8,272 nucleotides of DNA, taken from contig DNTB01000088.1 in the NCBI GenBank assembly GCA_003499525.1, forward strand, positions 1-8,272. The letters run 5' to 3'. Below are positions 1-7,300 of this stretch, piece after piece. How positions within the stretch are numbered: the first letter of the stretch is position 1; each line of letters begins with the position of its first letter. Source of the DNA: Flavobacteriales bacterium. GTDB taxonomy: Bacteria; Bacteroidota; Bacteroidia; Flavobacteriales_G; Salibacteraceae. The notes beneath the pieces were generated by a model. The model did not search any database, had not been told where the DNA came from, and saw only the letters and a program-made list of their open reading frames with translations. The position numbers and the translations under genes were made by a program.

Positions 1-29
1 GACGGGGTAATGTGGGGAATGCTCACTAA
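1..29 (-). mobile_element. Cassette F, first bases only
   Basis: Minus-strand DNA downstream of the last palindrome. It begins with the box GTTAGTGAGC (30 down to 21) and leaves the window before any start codon. If the cassette rule seen in the other blocks holds, its far end outside the window should carry the complementary box GCTCACTAAC. No gene content is visible. Confidence 0.5.
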
Positions 30-156
30 CGGTCCGGCTAAGAAACGTAGGGCATTTCAGAGCAATTACCTGTCCACCGAAACGGAAGCTTGCTAAATGC
101 ACAAACCTTTCAGAAACCCCTATCTGCCCTATGTTTTTTAGCCATTGTTGGGGGTA
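21..156 (-). repeat. attC-like recombination site E (end of the restriction-modification cassette)
   Basis: Imperfect palindrome bounded by AAC at 28-30 and GTT at 147-149. On the plus strand the arm 36-54 pairs with 125-143 over 19 positions with no bulge: 17 Watson-Crick pairs and 2 G-T wobbles (G42/T137 and G47/T132). The spacers between outer box and stem are 5 bases (31-35) and 3 bases (ATT, 144-146). The loop of about 70 bases contains GGGTTTC followed by GAAAGGTTT on the minus strand, which resembles the loop of the site at 2396-2532. The architecture resembles integron attC sites, but the boxes GTTAGTG and CCCCAAC do not fully match GTTRRRY/RYYYAAC. A bare transcription terminator is an alternative role, but that would not explain the box relations. 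Confidence 0.8.
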
Positions 157-164
157 GTGTTTTA

Positions 165-1040
165 TTACTTTTTCTTTGGTTTCGGAGCAGCGTATGACTC
201 AAGAAACTGAATTGCAGAATCCTTTGAATTAAAGATTCCTTCTACCTTGTCCTTGTTATTATACCGAACAATTATTTCGTATTTCAAAACAGGTAAATCT
301 CCATTCTTAGTTTGATAACTTTCAATAAAGTCAATAGCTTGTTTTACAGAGGATAGAGTAGAAGAAGCACCATGTAAAGGCAAAACATTTATTGATTCTA
401 TAAATCTAGAAACAGCTTTTTCGAGGTTATCGAAAAACGTATCAACTTCTGTCTTATTCAACTTTAGCAGATACCGAGCTATGAGATTTTTTTTGTCGAA
501 GTCTTCCCAATTTTTGATTTTGGTTAAAAAGTCTTTTTCTGAAGTATTTTCTTCAGTACTAGCATCCATTCCATACTTTTTGAAAGCTTGAAGTATCAGG
601 TCATAAGGAAAATACAACACATGAAAGCCTAAAGATTTTAATTGGTTCAAGGCTCCACCTGTAAACTCACCTGCTAACATTACTCCCATAAAAGGAGCAA
701 AGTTTTTATGGGTTGCAACTAAAGGAAGAATTGCCCCTTGAATTTCTTGTGCCTTGTTCCTAGAGTGCTTAGTGTATCTTCTCCACGCGCTTTCAATAAA
801 TGCTACTGGTTCTCCTATTTTGTTCTTTGTTCCATATCGTTCTAGAACAAAATCTAAGTCGTGAGTATTTTCAAAAGAGTCTATCCAACTTACTTTTTTT
901 CCTGTTCTAGCTGGACGTTCTCCTTGGGTGTCCAAATACAATCTATGGTTGCGAGCGAATTTTGCCAATTCAATCGCAAAGACTTCTTCAAGAAAGTCGC
1001 CTATAATTTGTCCCCATTTATGTGCTGGTGATTTTGCCAT
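165..1040 (-). CDS. Probable type II restriction endonuclease
   Basis: A 291-residue soluble protein directly downstream of a DNA methyltransferase gene. The two overlap as TAATG: the methyltransferase stop shares bases with this ATG, a classic sign of translational coupling. A possible longer form would begin at a TTG at 1055, five codons upstream; I prefer the ATG. The likely catalytic region is residues 59-101. It has acidic residues D61 and D63 in a THDLDFVLE stretch, then E83 in FIESAWRRYTKHSRNKAQE. This resembles the D...E-x-K core of PD-(D/E)xK nucleases with Ala where Lys is usual; nearby K91 or K96 might substitute. The role is inferred from this pattern and from the methyltransferase partner. 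It would cut unmethylated DNA at the site its partner protects. The C-terminus is Lys/Pro-rich (AAPKPKKK), and the TAA stop lies 8 bases from the outer box of the attC-like site. Recognition sequence cannot be predicted. Confidence 0.75.
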   Translation of the reverse strand: MAKSPAHKWGQIIGDFLEEVFAIELAKFARNHRLYLDTQGERPARTGKKVSWIDSFENTHDLDFVLERYGTKNKIGEPVAFIESAWRRYTKHSRNKAQEIQGAILPLVATHKNFAPFMGVMLAGEFTGGALNQLKSLGFHVLYFPYDLILQAFKKYGMDASTEENTSEKDFLTKIKNWEDFDKKNLIARYLLKLNKTEVDTFFDNLEKAVSRFIESINVLPLHGASSTLSSVKQAIDFIESYQTKNGDLPVLKYEIIVRYNNKDKVEGIFNSKDSAIQFLESYAAPKPKKK

Positions 1041-2335
1041 TATCCTTTTATCCAAAGTCGTCCTTCATGCAAAGGGACTCTATGTTTTCTATTTTTCCAT
1101 TTTGTGTTTCTATCTCGCAGTTTCTCAAACTCGTAGGAGTCAAAACCTGCTGAAATAGCTAATTCTCCTAGCCATTTATCAACAGGAACATAAACTCCAT
1201 AAGGGGCACTATCACCTACAACAAAGCAAACTGTGCATCCACTTTTTGTCACTCTCCTTAATTCGTGAAAGACTTTTGCCAAGTCATTGAAGTATGCAAT
1301 AATCATTAAGTGATAATTCTTCTTACCACCCCTTGTTAATCTTGTCTCCGCAAGTTCATTAAATACTGCTTTTATTTCTGCTCTGATTGGAGTTAGTAGA
1401 GGTGAGTCAAGAATTTCATCAGCTTTATCTTTCAGTTTAGTAACATGCTGTGTGCAAGCTGTCACGAGAAATTGTCTAACCTTATCTTGTAAATCTCCCC
1501 ATCCTTCTATATCACCCCAAAAGGTCATTTCTAGTCTAGTAGCATCAGCATAGTCATAGTTGTTGGCGTATGGTGGGGAGGTAATTACTAAGTCAGCCCA
1601 AGCATCAGGTACTGAAGGCATATGTCTAGCGTCTTCCATATATACCTCACTGTTTGAAGCATTTGGATATTTTCTTTGCATGTTTTGCATATCCTGAGCC
1701 ATATCGTAAACTTTGGCTTCAAAGGCAAGAAATGCATCTAAAACTCTACCCTTTGTTTTTGAGGGTTGGATATATTGCCATTGAGCAGTACCAACTGGCG
1801 AAGTTGTTCTAAGAATTGACGTTATTACAAACCAATTAAGTTCCTTTAATTCGGTATTGTCGTTTGATTCAAACCAAGCTTGCTTTAAAGCTTCTAATTT
1901 TTCAATTATCTCTTTTGGATAGCATTGTTCAATCAGTTTTGGATATTTGGACTTGGTTATATTCTTTTCTTTTGCTTGACTAAGTAATTTCCTAGCAGAG
2001 TCCTTAAATTCCTGAGGGTCAATCTTCCAACTAAGTTTTGCCTTAGCAATTCTAAAAACATACGGGTGGGCTTCTATTCCAATTGAATTAATCCCTGCAA
2101 ATTCACTTTCCAACATTACTGTGCCTGAACCACCAAAAGGGTCAAGTACATTTTGTCCATTTTCTGTAGAAATCAGTTCTCTAACCCAAGGTCCTGAAAA
2201 ACCTGCCGTATATCTGTACCACCTGTGAATAGGCAGTTTCATGTTGTCTGCGAAGGTTGAAGTCAGATCGACCTTTCCATTATTTTTCTCTGTTTTGAAC
2301 AGTTCCAATTGAGGTTCATGTACTTCATTTTCCAT
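1040..2335 (-). CDS. DNA methyltransferase, amino-group type (N4-cytosine or N6-adenine)
   Basis: A 431-residue S-adenosylmethionine-dependent DNA methyltransferase. The AdoMet-binding loop DPFGGSGT (motif I) is at residues 65-72, followed by the acidic position in GIEAH (E88). The catalytic motif TSPPY (motif IV) is at 252-256. SPPY/F is common in N4-cytosine enzymes but also occurs in N6-adenine enzymes, so the base modified is left open. The region between motifs I and IV, about 180 residues, probably includes target recognition. Residues 27-55 precede motif I and may form motif X. It is the first gene of its cassette: the ATG is about 60 bases after the cassette start, with no strong Shine-Dalgarno sequence. 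It overlaps the downstream endonuclease gene, and expressing methylation before cleavage would protect the host. Confidence in methyltransferase is high; specificity is unknown. Confidence 0.95.
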   Translation of the reverse strand: MENEVHEPQLELFKTEKNNGKVDLTSTFADNMKLPIHRWYRYTAGFSGPWVRELISTENGQNVLDPFGGSGTVMLESEFAGINSIGIEAHPYVFRIAKAKLSWKIDPQEFKDSARKLLSQAKEKNITKSKYPKLIEQCYPKEIIEKLEALKQAWFESNDNTELKELNWFVITSILRTTSPVGTAQWQYIQPSKTKGRVLDAFLAFEAKVYDMAQDMQNMQRKYPNASNSEVYMEDARHMPSVPDAWADLVITSPPYANNYDYADATRLEMTFWGDIEGWGDLQDKVRQFLVTACTQHVTKLKDKADEILDSPLLTPIRAEIKAVFNELAETRLTRGGKKNYHLMIIAYFNDLAKVFHELRRVTKSGCTVCFVVGDSAPYGVYVPVDKWLGELAISAGFDSYEFEKLRDRNTKWKNRKHRVPLHEGRLWIKG

Positions 2336-2395
2336 TCTGCTAATTTACTTTATATTCTGACGGCTTACCTTATAGTGTGTCGTTCATTATTGCAT

Positions 2396-2532
2396 TACCC
2401 CCAACGGTGAGTGTATGGTGTCGTAAGGGATTGCGGGCTTCAAACCTATCAAGTTACCACCCAAAATTGATGCGGGTGATGCTGCTCGAAAACCTCTGAA
2501 ACCCTTATGCACTATACACATTGTTGTGGGTA
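2396..2532 (-). repeat. attC-like recombination site D
   Basis: Imperfect palindrome bounded by AAC 2403-2405 and GTT 2523-2525. On the plus strand the arm 2411-2429 pairs with 2502-2519. GTGTAT pairs with ATACAC, then come a G-T wobble (G2417), GTG/CAC, an extrahelical T (T2421), C-G, a second G-T wobble and TAAGGG/CCCTTA. The same order of pairs, wobbles and bulged T occurs in the site at 7753-7825 with different bases, which is covariation. Spacers are 5 bases (2406-2410) and ATT (2520-2522). The loop of 72 bases is AT/GC mixed with no gene. Together with the 63-base leader of the methyltransferase gene, the palindrome accounts for the gene-free stretch 2336-2540. Confidence 0.82.
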
Positions 2533-2540
2533 TGTGCTTT

Positions 2541-2990
2541 CTATATCTCATTAATAATCATCTCTATATCTTCATATTTTAAGCCATCACGAATATTAAT
2601 TGATTTGAGTTCAACCCAATCATTGCTTAAAAGACCTTTCTTTTTTTCTAAGCTTAAAATCGATTCTTTACCATCAAGTATTATTCTTTTGTTTTTCAAT
2701 CCAATAATCCATGAACCGAAAGTTTCAGATTCATATTTTTTATCCTTTATCAAACTGTTATCTAGTAGAATTGAAAACGTATCAAATATTAGCTTATTTG
2801 TCTCCTTGCAAATCTGTATTTCTAAATCGAAAGTCTCATTAAAAATCCGCTTAATTCCAGTATCATAATCTGAGTCCGTAAACTCAACCTGGTTACCTTG
2901 AATTTTGGTAGAATTGAACTGAAAAACATTATTAGAAATCTCGTCGATTTTCAATGTCCAGTCTGGAAATATTTTATTAAAATCAGTCAT
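2541..2990 (-). CDS. Small soluble protein of unknown function
   Basis: 149 residues with no signal peptide and no membrane segment. I do not recognise a characterised family. The N-terminal half (DWTLKIDEISNNVFQF, then an acidic DSDYDTG stretch) looks like the compact beta-rich small proteins of unknown function common in Bacteroidota. The C-terminal half alternates short hydrophobic and charged stretches. Its ATG at 2988-2990 lies inside the last codons of the upstream gene (8-base overlap), so the two are probably co-translated. It is the last gene of its cassette, and its TAG stop falls 8 bases from the outer box of site D. An immunity or antitoxin-like role would fit the setting but nothing in the residues proves it. 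Confidence 0.8.
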   Translation of the reverse strand: MTDFNKIFPDWTLKIDEISNNVFQFNSTKIQGNQVEFTDSDYDTGIKRIFNETFDLEIQICKETNKLIFDTFSILLDNSLIKDKKYESETFGSWIIGLKNKRIILDGKESILSLEKKKGLLSNDWVELKSINIRDGLKYEDIEMIINEI

Positions 2991-3372
2991 CTAAGTTATG
3001 CCAAAAGTGTGAACATCCATTTTTACAATCAGTCTCTCTGCGATATGTATCAGCTATTTTGAAAATACTCAACATGGTTATAAATGATTTTCTCAACTCA
3101 GAATAAGGTAATTTCTCAATTTTGTTAATCGCTATTTTAAAATTCTGGGTTTTGAAAAGTACCACAGGTGTCATTGTGTCTTTAATCGGTGCAGACTGAA
3201 TCGCTATAGAAATCATTTCGTCAGTTGGATGGGATTGTTGCATGAACATAATCAACTTATCTCGAATCTCTTTTTGACCTATCAAATCAAACTGGTCAAA
3301 CCAATCCATTATCTCGGAATCAGTCAGCTTGTTTTGAGCATATTTATTTATATTAATTTCTATCTCTGTCAT
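2983..3372 (-). CDS. DUF5958-like protein
   Basis: 129 residues starting at the ATG at 3370-3372. The open frame continues upstream to 3471, but that part lies inside the palindrome at 3396-3595 and reads as translated repeat, so the shorter start is chosen. The protein is mostly helical and soluble. From memory of the family it matches the DUF5958 layout: a short N-terminal helix, a W-F pair near residue 25 (MDWFDQFD), a QSHPTDE-type segment, a TPVVLF segment mid-protein, and a terminal KIADTYRRETDCKNGCSHFWH region. The closing Cys-x3-Cys-x-His pattern could bind a metal, which is inference. Function is unknown in the family. It starts 24 bases after the cassette's outer box and overlaps the next gene by 8 bases. 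Confidence 0.82.
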   Translation of the reverse strand: MTEIEININKYAQNKLTDSEIMDWFDQFDLIGQKEIRDKLIMFMQQSHPTDEMISIAIQSAPIKDTMTPVVLFKTQNFKIAINKIEKLPYSELRKSFITMLSIFKIADTYRRETDCKNGCSHFWHNLDD

Positions 3373-3395
3373 TTTGCACGAGGCTCTTTTTGCAT

Positions 3396-3595
3396 TACCC
3401 ACAACGACCCGGCTATGCGCAGTGCGGGATTGAAAAGCCGAAGCTTTCAATCTGGCACAAACGGTAGCCAAAGCTGCGTTTTGTGTTTTTAAATTTATTA
3501 AACAAAAACGTCAAAGCGGAGCTTTGGCGGGCTAAAAGCACCGACCTTTCATTTATCTCATCACCCCGCATTGCGTATAGGTTTTGTTGGCAGTA
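3396..3595 (-). repeat. Long, branched attC-like recombination site C
   Basis: The longest palindrome of the set, 200 bases, bounded by AAC 3403-3405 and GTT 3586-3588. On the plus strand 3414-3428 pairs with 3565-3579 over 15 positions: 13 Watson-Crick pairs and 2 G-T wobbles (G3417/T3576 and G3422/T3571). The interior holds further inverted repeats: TTGAAA with TTTCAA at 3430-3450, GCCAAAGC (3468-3475) with GCTTTGGC (3521-3528), a GTTTTT/AAAAAC pair around 3485-3509, and CAAAGC-GGA-GCTTTG at 3512-3526. Some are alternatives to one another, so the single strand would form a branched structure. Spacers are 8 and 6 bases as in site B. With the 118-base tail after the membrane-protein gene (3596-3713), in which I see nothing, it explains the gene-free stretch 3373-3713. 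Confidence 0.8.
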
Positions 3596-3713
3596 GTATT
3601 TTATCAATTAAGCTTTTCTTCAATTTTATTTTAGTCTTACTTAGTAAAGTGTCAGAAAGCAGTTTAATGATTATCAATTCTATTAGTCCAATAGTGGTAG
3701 ATATAGCAGATTC

Positions 3714-3983
3714 TTACAGAGGAAAGTTCTGTTCTATATATGGTTCGTAAACCTTATTGTATAAATATCCAATTATCATGAAGCTGAGAAATCCAACAAC
3801 AATAAATTGAAGTATCGTCACTATCCAATTATACCTTGAAGTTGTTACGATAAACGCCAAATATCCTGCTATAAATAGATACATGAAAAACCATCCTATT
3901 AGGTCAATTGTGAGCTGAATAGTAACCCAAACCAAAAGGTAGATTAGCACACACGTTAAAGATTGAAGTATTACGTTTTTCAT
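3714..3983 (-). CDS. Small membrane protein, three predicted helices
   Basis: 89 residues, strongly hydrophobic, with likely membrane segments at about 4-24, 27-47 and 53-75. A short polar tail follows (YNKVYEPYIEQNFPL). No catalytic or binding motif is visible and I do not recognise the family. The ATG follows the stop of the upstream membrane-protein gene after 6 bases, so the two are almost certainly one transcript and may interact in the inner membrane. About 120 bases of AT-rich DNA without a gene separate the TAA stop from site C. Confidence 0.75.
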   Translation of the reverse strand: MKNVILQSLTCVLIYLLVWVTIQLTIDLIGWFFMYLFIAGYLAFIVTTSRYNWIVTILQFIVVGFLSFMIIGYLYNKVYEPYIEQNFPL

Positions 3984-3989
3984 CTAAAG

Positions 3990-4271
3990 TCAGTCAATTT
4001 TGGGTGTTGATAGTAATAGCCAAAGCCAAAATAAAGCCCAAACTAGTCCGACAGAATTAATAATCAATAGTCCGATACTTTTATTAAATTTTCTTTTAAA
4101 AGTTAGTCCTGAACTAATCATTAGTAGGTTGATTGAAAGAGAAAAAGGCACGAGTAAAAGTCCATATCCCATTGCACCGCCCGAATTTTTTAGCGTAATG
4201 AAACTAAATGGAATGAAATAAATATTCGCCAAAAAAATGAGTATTGATATGGTAAAATTCGCCTTTTTCAA
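3990..4271 (-). CDS. Small membrane protein, three predicted helices, TTG start
   Basis: 93 residues with predicted membrane segments at about 6-27, 34-56 and 65-88. A Gly-rich turn (NSGGAMGYG, residues 29-37) and a basic loop (TFKRKFNKS) separate the helices. The start codon is TTG (4269-4271): an in-frame TAA lies four codons upstream and there is no ATG choice that keeps the first helix. It begins about 40 bases after the cassette's outer box. The family is not recognised. Two adjacent tiny integral membrane proteins in one cassette suggest a two-component membrane function, but nature and substrate are unknown. Confidence 0.72.
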   Translation of the reverse strand: MKKANFTISILIFLANIYFIPFSFITLKNSGGAMGYGLLLVPFSLSINLLMISSGLTFKRKFNKSIGLLIINSVGLVWALFWLWLLLSTPKID

Positions 4272-4309
4272 ATCAGTTTTTTAAGTTCAATTATTTGTCG
4301 TTTTTATAT

Positions 4310-4381
4310 TACTGCCAACGGTTTGGCTATAAGCAGTTGCGTCCCGCAGGGCGCTATTGCTTATAGGTTTTGTTAGGCACA
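4310..4381 (-). repeat. Compact attC-like recombination site B
   Basis: 72-base palindrome bounded by AAC 4317-4319 and GTT 4372-4374. On the plus strand TATAAGCA (4328-4335) pairs perfectly with TGCTTATA (4358-4365). The stem continues through a G-T wobble, one T/T mismatch, GCG/CGC, an extrahelical T and CCC/GGG to a three-base GCA loop. Spacers are 8 bases (4320-4327) and 6 bases (GGTTTT), the same as site C, so B and C form one structural subgroup. The minus-strand box GCCTAAC matches the integron RYYYAAC consensus, while the partner box GTTGGCA does not match GTTRRRY. The stop codon of the peptidase gene lies inside this hairpin. Confidence 0.85.
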
Positions 4382-7300
4382 GGCTTTTCATTTTTCATTT
4401 TCACAAATGAGTAAGTTTCAGCAAAAAGTTTAATCCATTCCTTTCCCGTAGTATTGCCAATATGCCCACTGTTCATGTCGGTCAATAATAGCACTTCTGA
4501 GTCTGATAGATTATGCTCTCTTATCTTGGAGGCGTATTTGGCAATTTGCCACACGGGTGTTTGATAGTCTTTGTAGCTGGCGATGAGTAAAACGTTCGGA
4601 TATTCTTGCTGCCTGATGTTTTGATACGGGGAGTAGCTCAAGATGTAATCGTAGGTTTCTTTTTGCTCAGGGTTACCCCATTCTTTGTATTCATCTATGG
4701 TAAGTGGTAAAGTGTCATTCATCATGGTATTCAGCACATCCAGGTACGGATGGTCAAGAATCACCGTGTTGAATAACTCAGGTTTTAAATTGATGGCCTG
4801 ACCTACAACTAAACCTCCTGCGCTATTTCCGTATCCAATGAGTTTCTCGGAAGTCGTATACCCTTTATCAATCAAAAATTCGGCGCAAGCCAGGTAATCC
4901 ATGATTGAGTTCATCTTCTGCAGTTCTCTTCCTGCCTTGTACCATTTGGGTCCCAAGATAGACTCCCCTCTTACATGAGCGTAAGCAATGGTATAGCCGT
5001 GATTTAGCAGAATGGCGTCTTGGGCGCTGTATTGTGGGATCGTCATGGCCCCGTAAGCGCCGTATACCTTGAGAATCAAACCTGCATCTGACTTCCTGGA
5101 CTGTGCACTCCTCACAATTGTTATGGGGATTTTTGTCTTGTCGTAGCCCTTTGCCCAGAGACGTTTCACAGCAGTAAATCGGTGGTATCTGGGGTCAACT
5201 GAAGTGGGATCGGATAGCCGCTTTAGAACAGAAGTATTCAGCTGAAAGCTGTATTTCGAATACGGCTGAGACGGAGAGCTAAACGAAAATGCAATGCTAT
5301 CGGAGGTTAAATCTGTTTCCAACAAGTGATAATCTCCCAAACCGAAATTTATATCCAAGATTTTCCATTTTTTGGCGCCATCCTCCGTGAACTTCAAGCG
5401 CGGAAAGGAGTTCTCGTATACCAATGCGACTACCCCATTATTTACAGGAAGGAAATCATCGATGTAGTCCTCTTTTTGCGCTGTGGCATACAGTCTCAAC
5501 TCATCGGGATTTTGCAACGTTGCGTATCTAATGAAGCCGCCTCCGTGCTCATCATTCACTAAAACGTAGATACCATCGTCTATTTTGACATCCACCAGAA
5601 CTCCATCTTTTCGTTGATGAATCATTTTCATTGTGGGTGGATAAACGCCTTGCTCAATAAGGTGGATTTCGTTCTCGGTTTTAGACTGAACTGTGCAGAC
5701 CAGCCGATGGCCTACTTTACGGACTTCCAAATCAAATTGTGCATCGCTTTCGCTGTAAAGCGTCGTATCAGTTTCATTTCGGATCGATCGAAATTGAAGC
5801 TTCCTCGCACTGCCAAGGTCATTGGTCTTCGAGTACAAAACAGACCCTTCTGAATACCATTCAATGGTGTAAACATCGGTAATTGAATCTAGGTACGTGT
5901 TTTCGCCGAAAGGCAGCACGTAGGCGAAATCGCCAAGAGTGCCTGCTTTTTCAGTCACCGCCAGAATTTGGGTCTTAGTCTGATTGGGCAACAATCTTTT
6001 TATGAAATGCTCTTTGTGTTGGCTTTCAAAATGCGATAAGTCCAGTACTTCGATGCTTTCGGAAGAATCTACCTGGTAATGGAAGATAACGTTGCCGAGG
6101 CTGTCTTCATCAAAAAAATAGGTGCCCGGTTTAGCGGTCGTGCTGTCATCGGCTTTCTTCGGATAAAAGGTGTTGAGTTCCTCGAAGAGCTTCTTCTGAT
6201 ACGCTCTGTCATCAAGCCAGAAGTTCTTGGCAAACTTGTTTTCTTCGGAGAGGTAGAGCTTAAATTCTTCCTCAAACGCAGGAAGCGCCATCCAATGCAA
6301 GCTATCAGCTACTTGGGTATTGTGATAGTCAAAATAGAAGGCGTGTTTTGCGGCTTTGGGTTTAGGCAGGTCTTTTGACTGCTCTTGTATATTGTCGTTG
6401 AATTGATCTTCCAGGGTTTCACTTGCCTCGAGATCTGCTCTCAATTTCGCATCGAGTTTCAATGAGTCAGTCCATTCATTGCTTTCCCAATAACTTGGAT
6501 TGTACTGATCGCGATAGGTTCGGATCGACGAAAAGCGCGTGGATTTGAATTGCTCGTCTTGAGGGATGGGGCGTACGTTTTCCGTTTCCACATCCAGTAC
6601 GGATAGTTCTCTCAAAGCGGTGTGCAAGATCGCTTTGCCGTCTTGGGTCTTGCCAACTTTTCGGGTTTCCATAAAACTAATGTTGGCAATGTGGTAGGTA
6701 CCATCGATATTTTTGTAGTTCATTTCTACCCGATAATCCAGGGGCATTCCTTTCTCGAAAAAGCCAAAATCGCGTTCTACGGCCAGCTTATATTCAAACT
6801 TCAGTAAAGCATACGATTCTTTTGAAATGTACATGCGGCCAATGTAAATGGCCGATTTGTTCTTTCTGCTTTGGTCAACAATGAAGCGGCCATCGATTGA
6901 TTCAGGATAAAATGAAATGACGTAGCAGGCTTTGCCATCGATGATTTCGCTCGGCTCGTGTTCAAAGCTGTATTTCCCCAGAAGAGAGGTATTAAAAAAG
7001 TCGTACTGATACTTGATTTTGTCAAATGCAAAAAGAAGCAGAGGATCACCGATCAGCGTGGTTTGTATACCGTACGCACTCCAATTGTCCGAATGCCTCG
7101 AAGCCACCACCGTCTGTTGATCTTCCTTTGTGTTAAAGTCTTTCAGGAGTGGCGAGAAATACCGATCGCCATCCAGTTCGAAAGCATACGACTCGTCGTA
7201 ATACCAATCTTTCCAGATTTTTCGATCCAGTCTTTTTTGAGGATAGGAAGTGTAGTGGGTTTTTACAATGGCCTCGTTCAACTGGATAAACGTTTTGTTT

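Larger units (their letters stand above)
30..2404 (-). mobile_element. Cassette E: methyltransferase plus restriction endonuclease
   Basis: Block of 2375 bases, delimited by placing the cut after the G of each outer GTT as in integron cassettes. It starts on the minus strand with GTTGGGGGTA (2405 down to 2396). Its last gene is followed by TACCCCCAAC, read 156 down to 147, which is the exact 10-base reverse complement. The two genes overlap and fill almost the whole block. That the block moves is inferred from its ends; no recombinase is present in the window. Confidence 0.7.
2405..3404 (-). mobile_element. Cassette D: DUF5958-like gene plus small unknown gene
   Basis: Block of 1000 bases that starts on the minus strand with GTTGTGGGTA (3405 down to 3396). 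Its genes are followed by TACCCACAAC (2532 down to 2523), an exact 10-base reverse complement. It contains two overlapping minus-strand genes and the hairpin of site D. Sampled lines are visibly AT-richer than cassette B. Confidence 0.7.
3405..4318 (-). mobile_element. Cassette C: two small membrane proteins
   Basis: Block of 914 bases that starts on the minus strand with GTTGGCAGTA (4319 down to 4310). After its genes it carries TACTGCCAAC (3595 down to 3586), an exact 10-base reverse complement. The match resumes after one mismatch with TAT/ATA. It contains two tandem genes for three-helix membrane proteins. Confidence 0.7.

Noticed and set aside
1041..1055. Earlier TTG start for the endonuclease
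   Set aside because: It would add only five residues. The ATG overlapping the methyltransferase stop as TAATG is a better start.
928..1158. Plus-strand open frames opposite the large genes (also at 2521-2868, 5326-5853, 6079-6378, 6622-6807, 6958-7494 and 7538-7750)
   Set aside because: They overlap well-supported minus-strand genes, show no domain or motif, and are antisense shadows.
147..2405. Insertion sequence with terminal inverted repeats
   Set aside because: There is no transposase, the end repeats differ from block to block, and each end is shared with the neighbouring block, which fits tandem cassettes and not insertion sequences.
3373..3471. N-terminal extension of the DUF5958-like gene
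   Set aside because: The extra 33 codons read from the palindrome and the cassette boundary. The ATG at 3372 gives a protein that starts where the family usually starts.
3413..3607. Minus-strand open frame of 64 codons across the long palindrome
   Set aside because: It lies almost wholly inside attC-like site C and reads the repeat arms; there is no protein-like pattern. I regard it as translated repeat, of the kind that yields spurious hypothetical proteins.
4310..4381. Palindromes as ordinary Rho-independent terminators
   Set aside because: They lack a T-run after the stem on the transcribed strand, share spacer and box architecture, and contain stop codons of the upstream genes. Termination may be a side effect but does not explain the boxes.
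6069..6275. Minus-strand frames inside the peptidase gene in another phase (also 6801-7049 and 7133-7393)
   Set aside because: The peptidase frame is continuous with clear domains across these stretches; composition is low-information Ser/Arg-rich, typical of out-of-frame reading.
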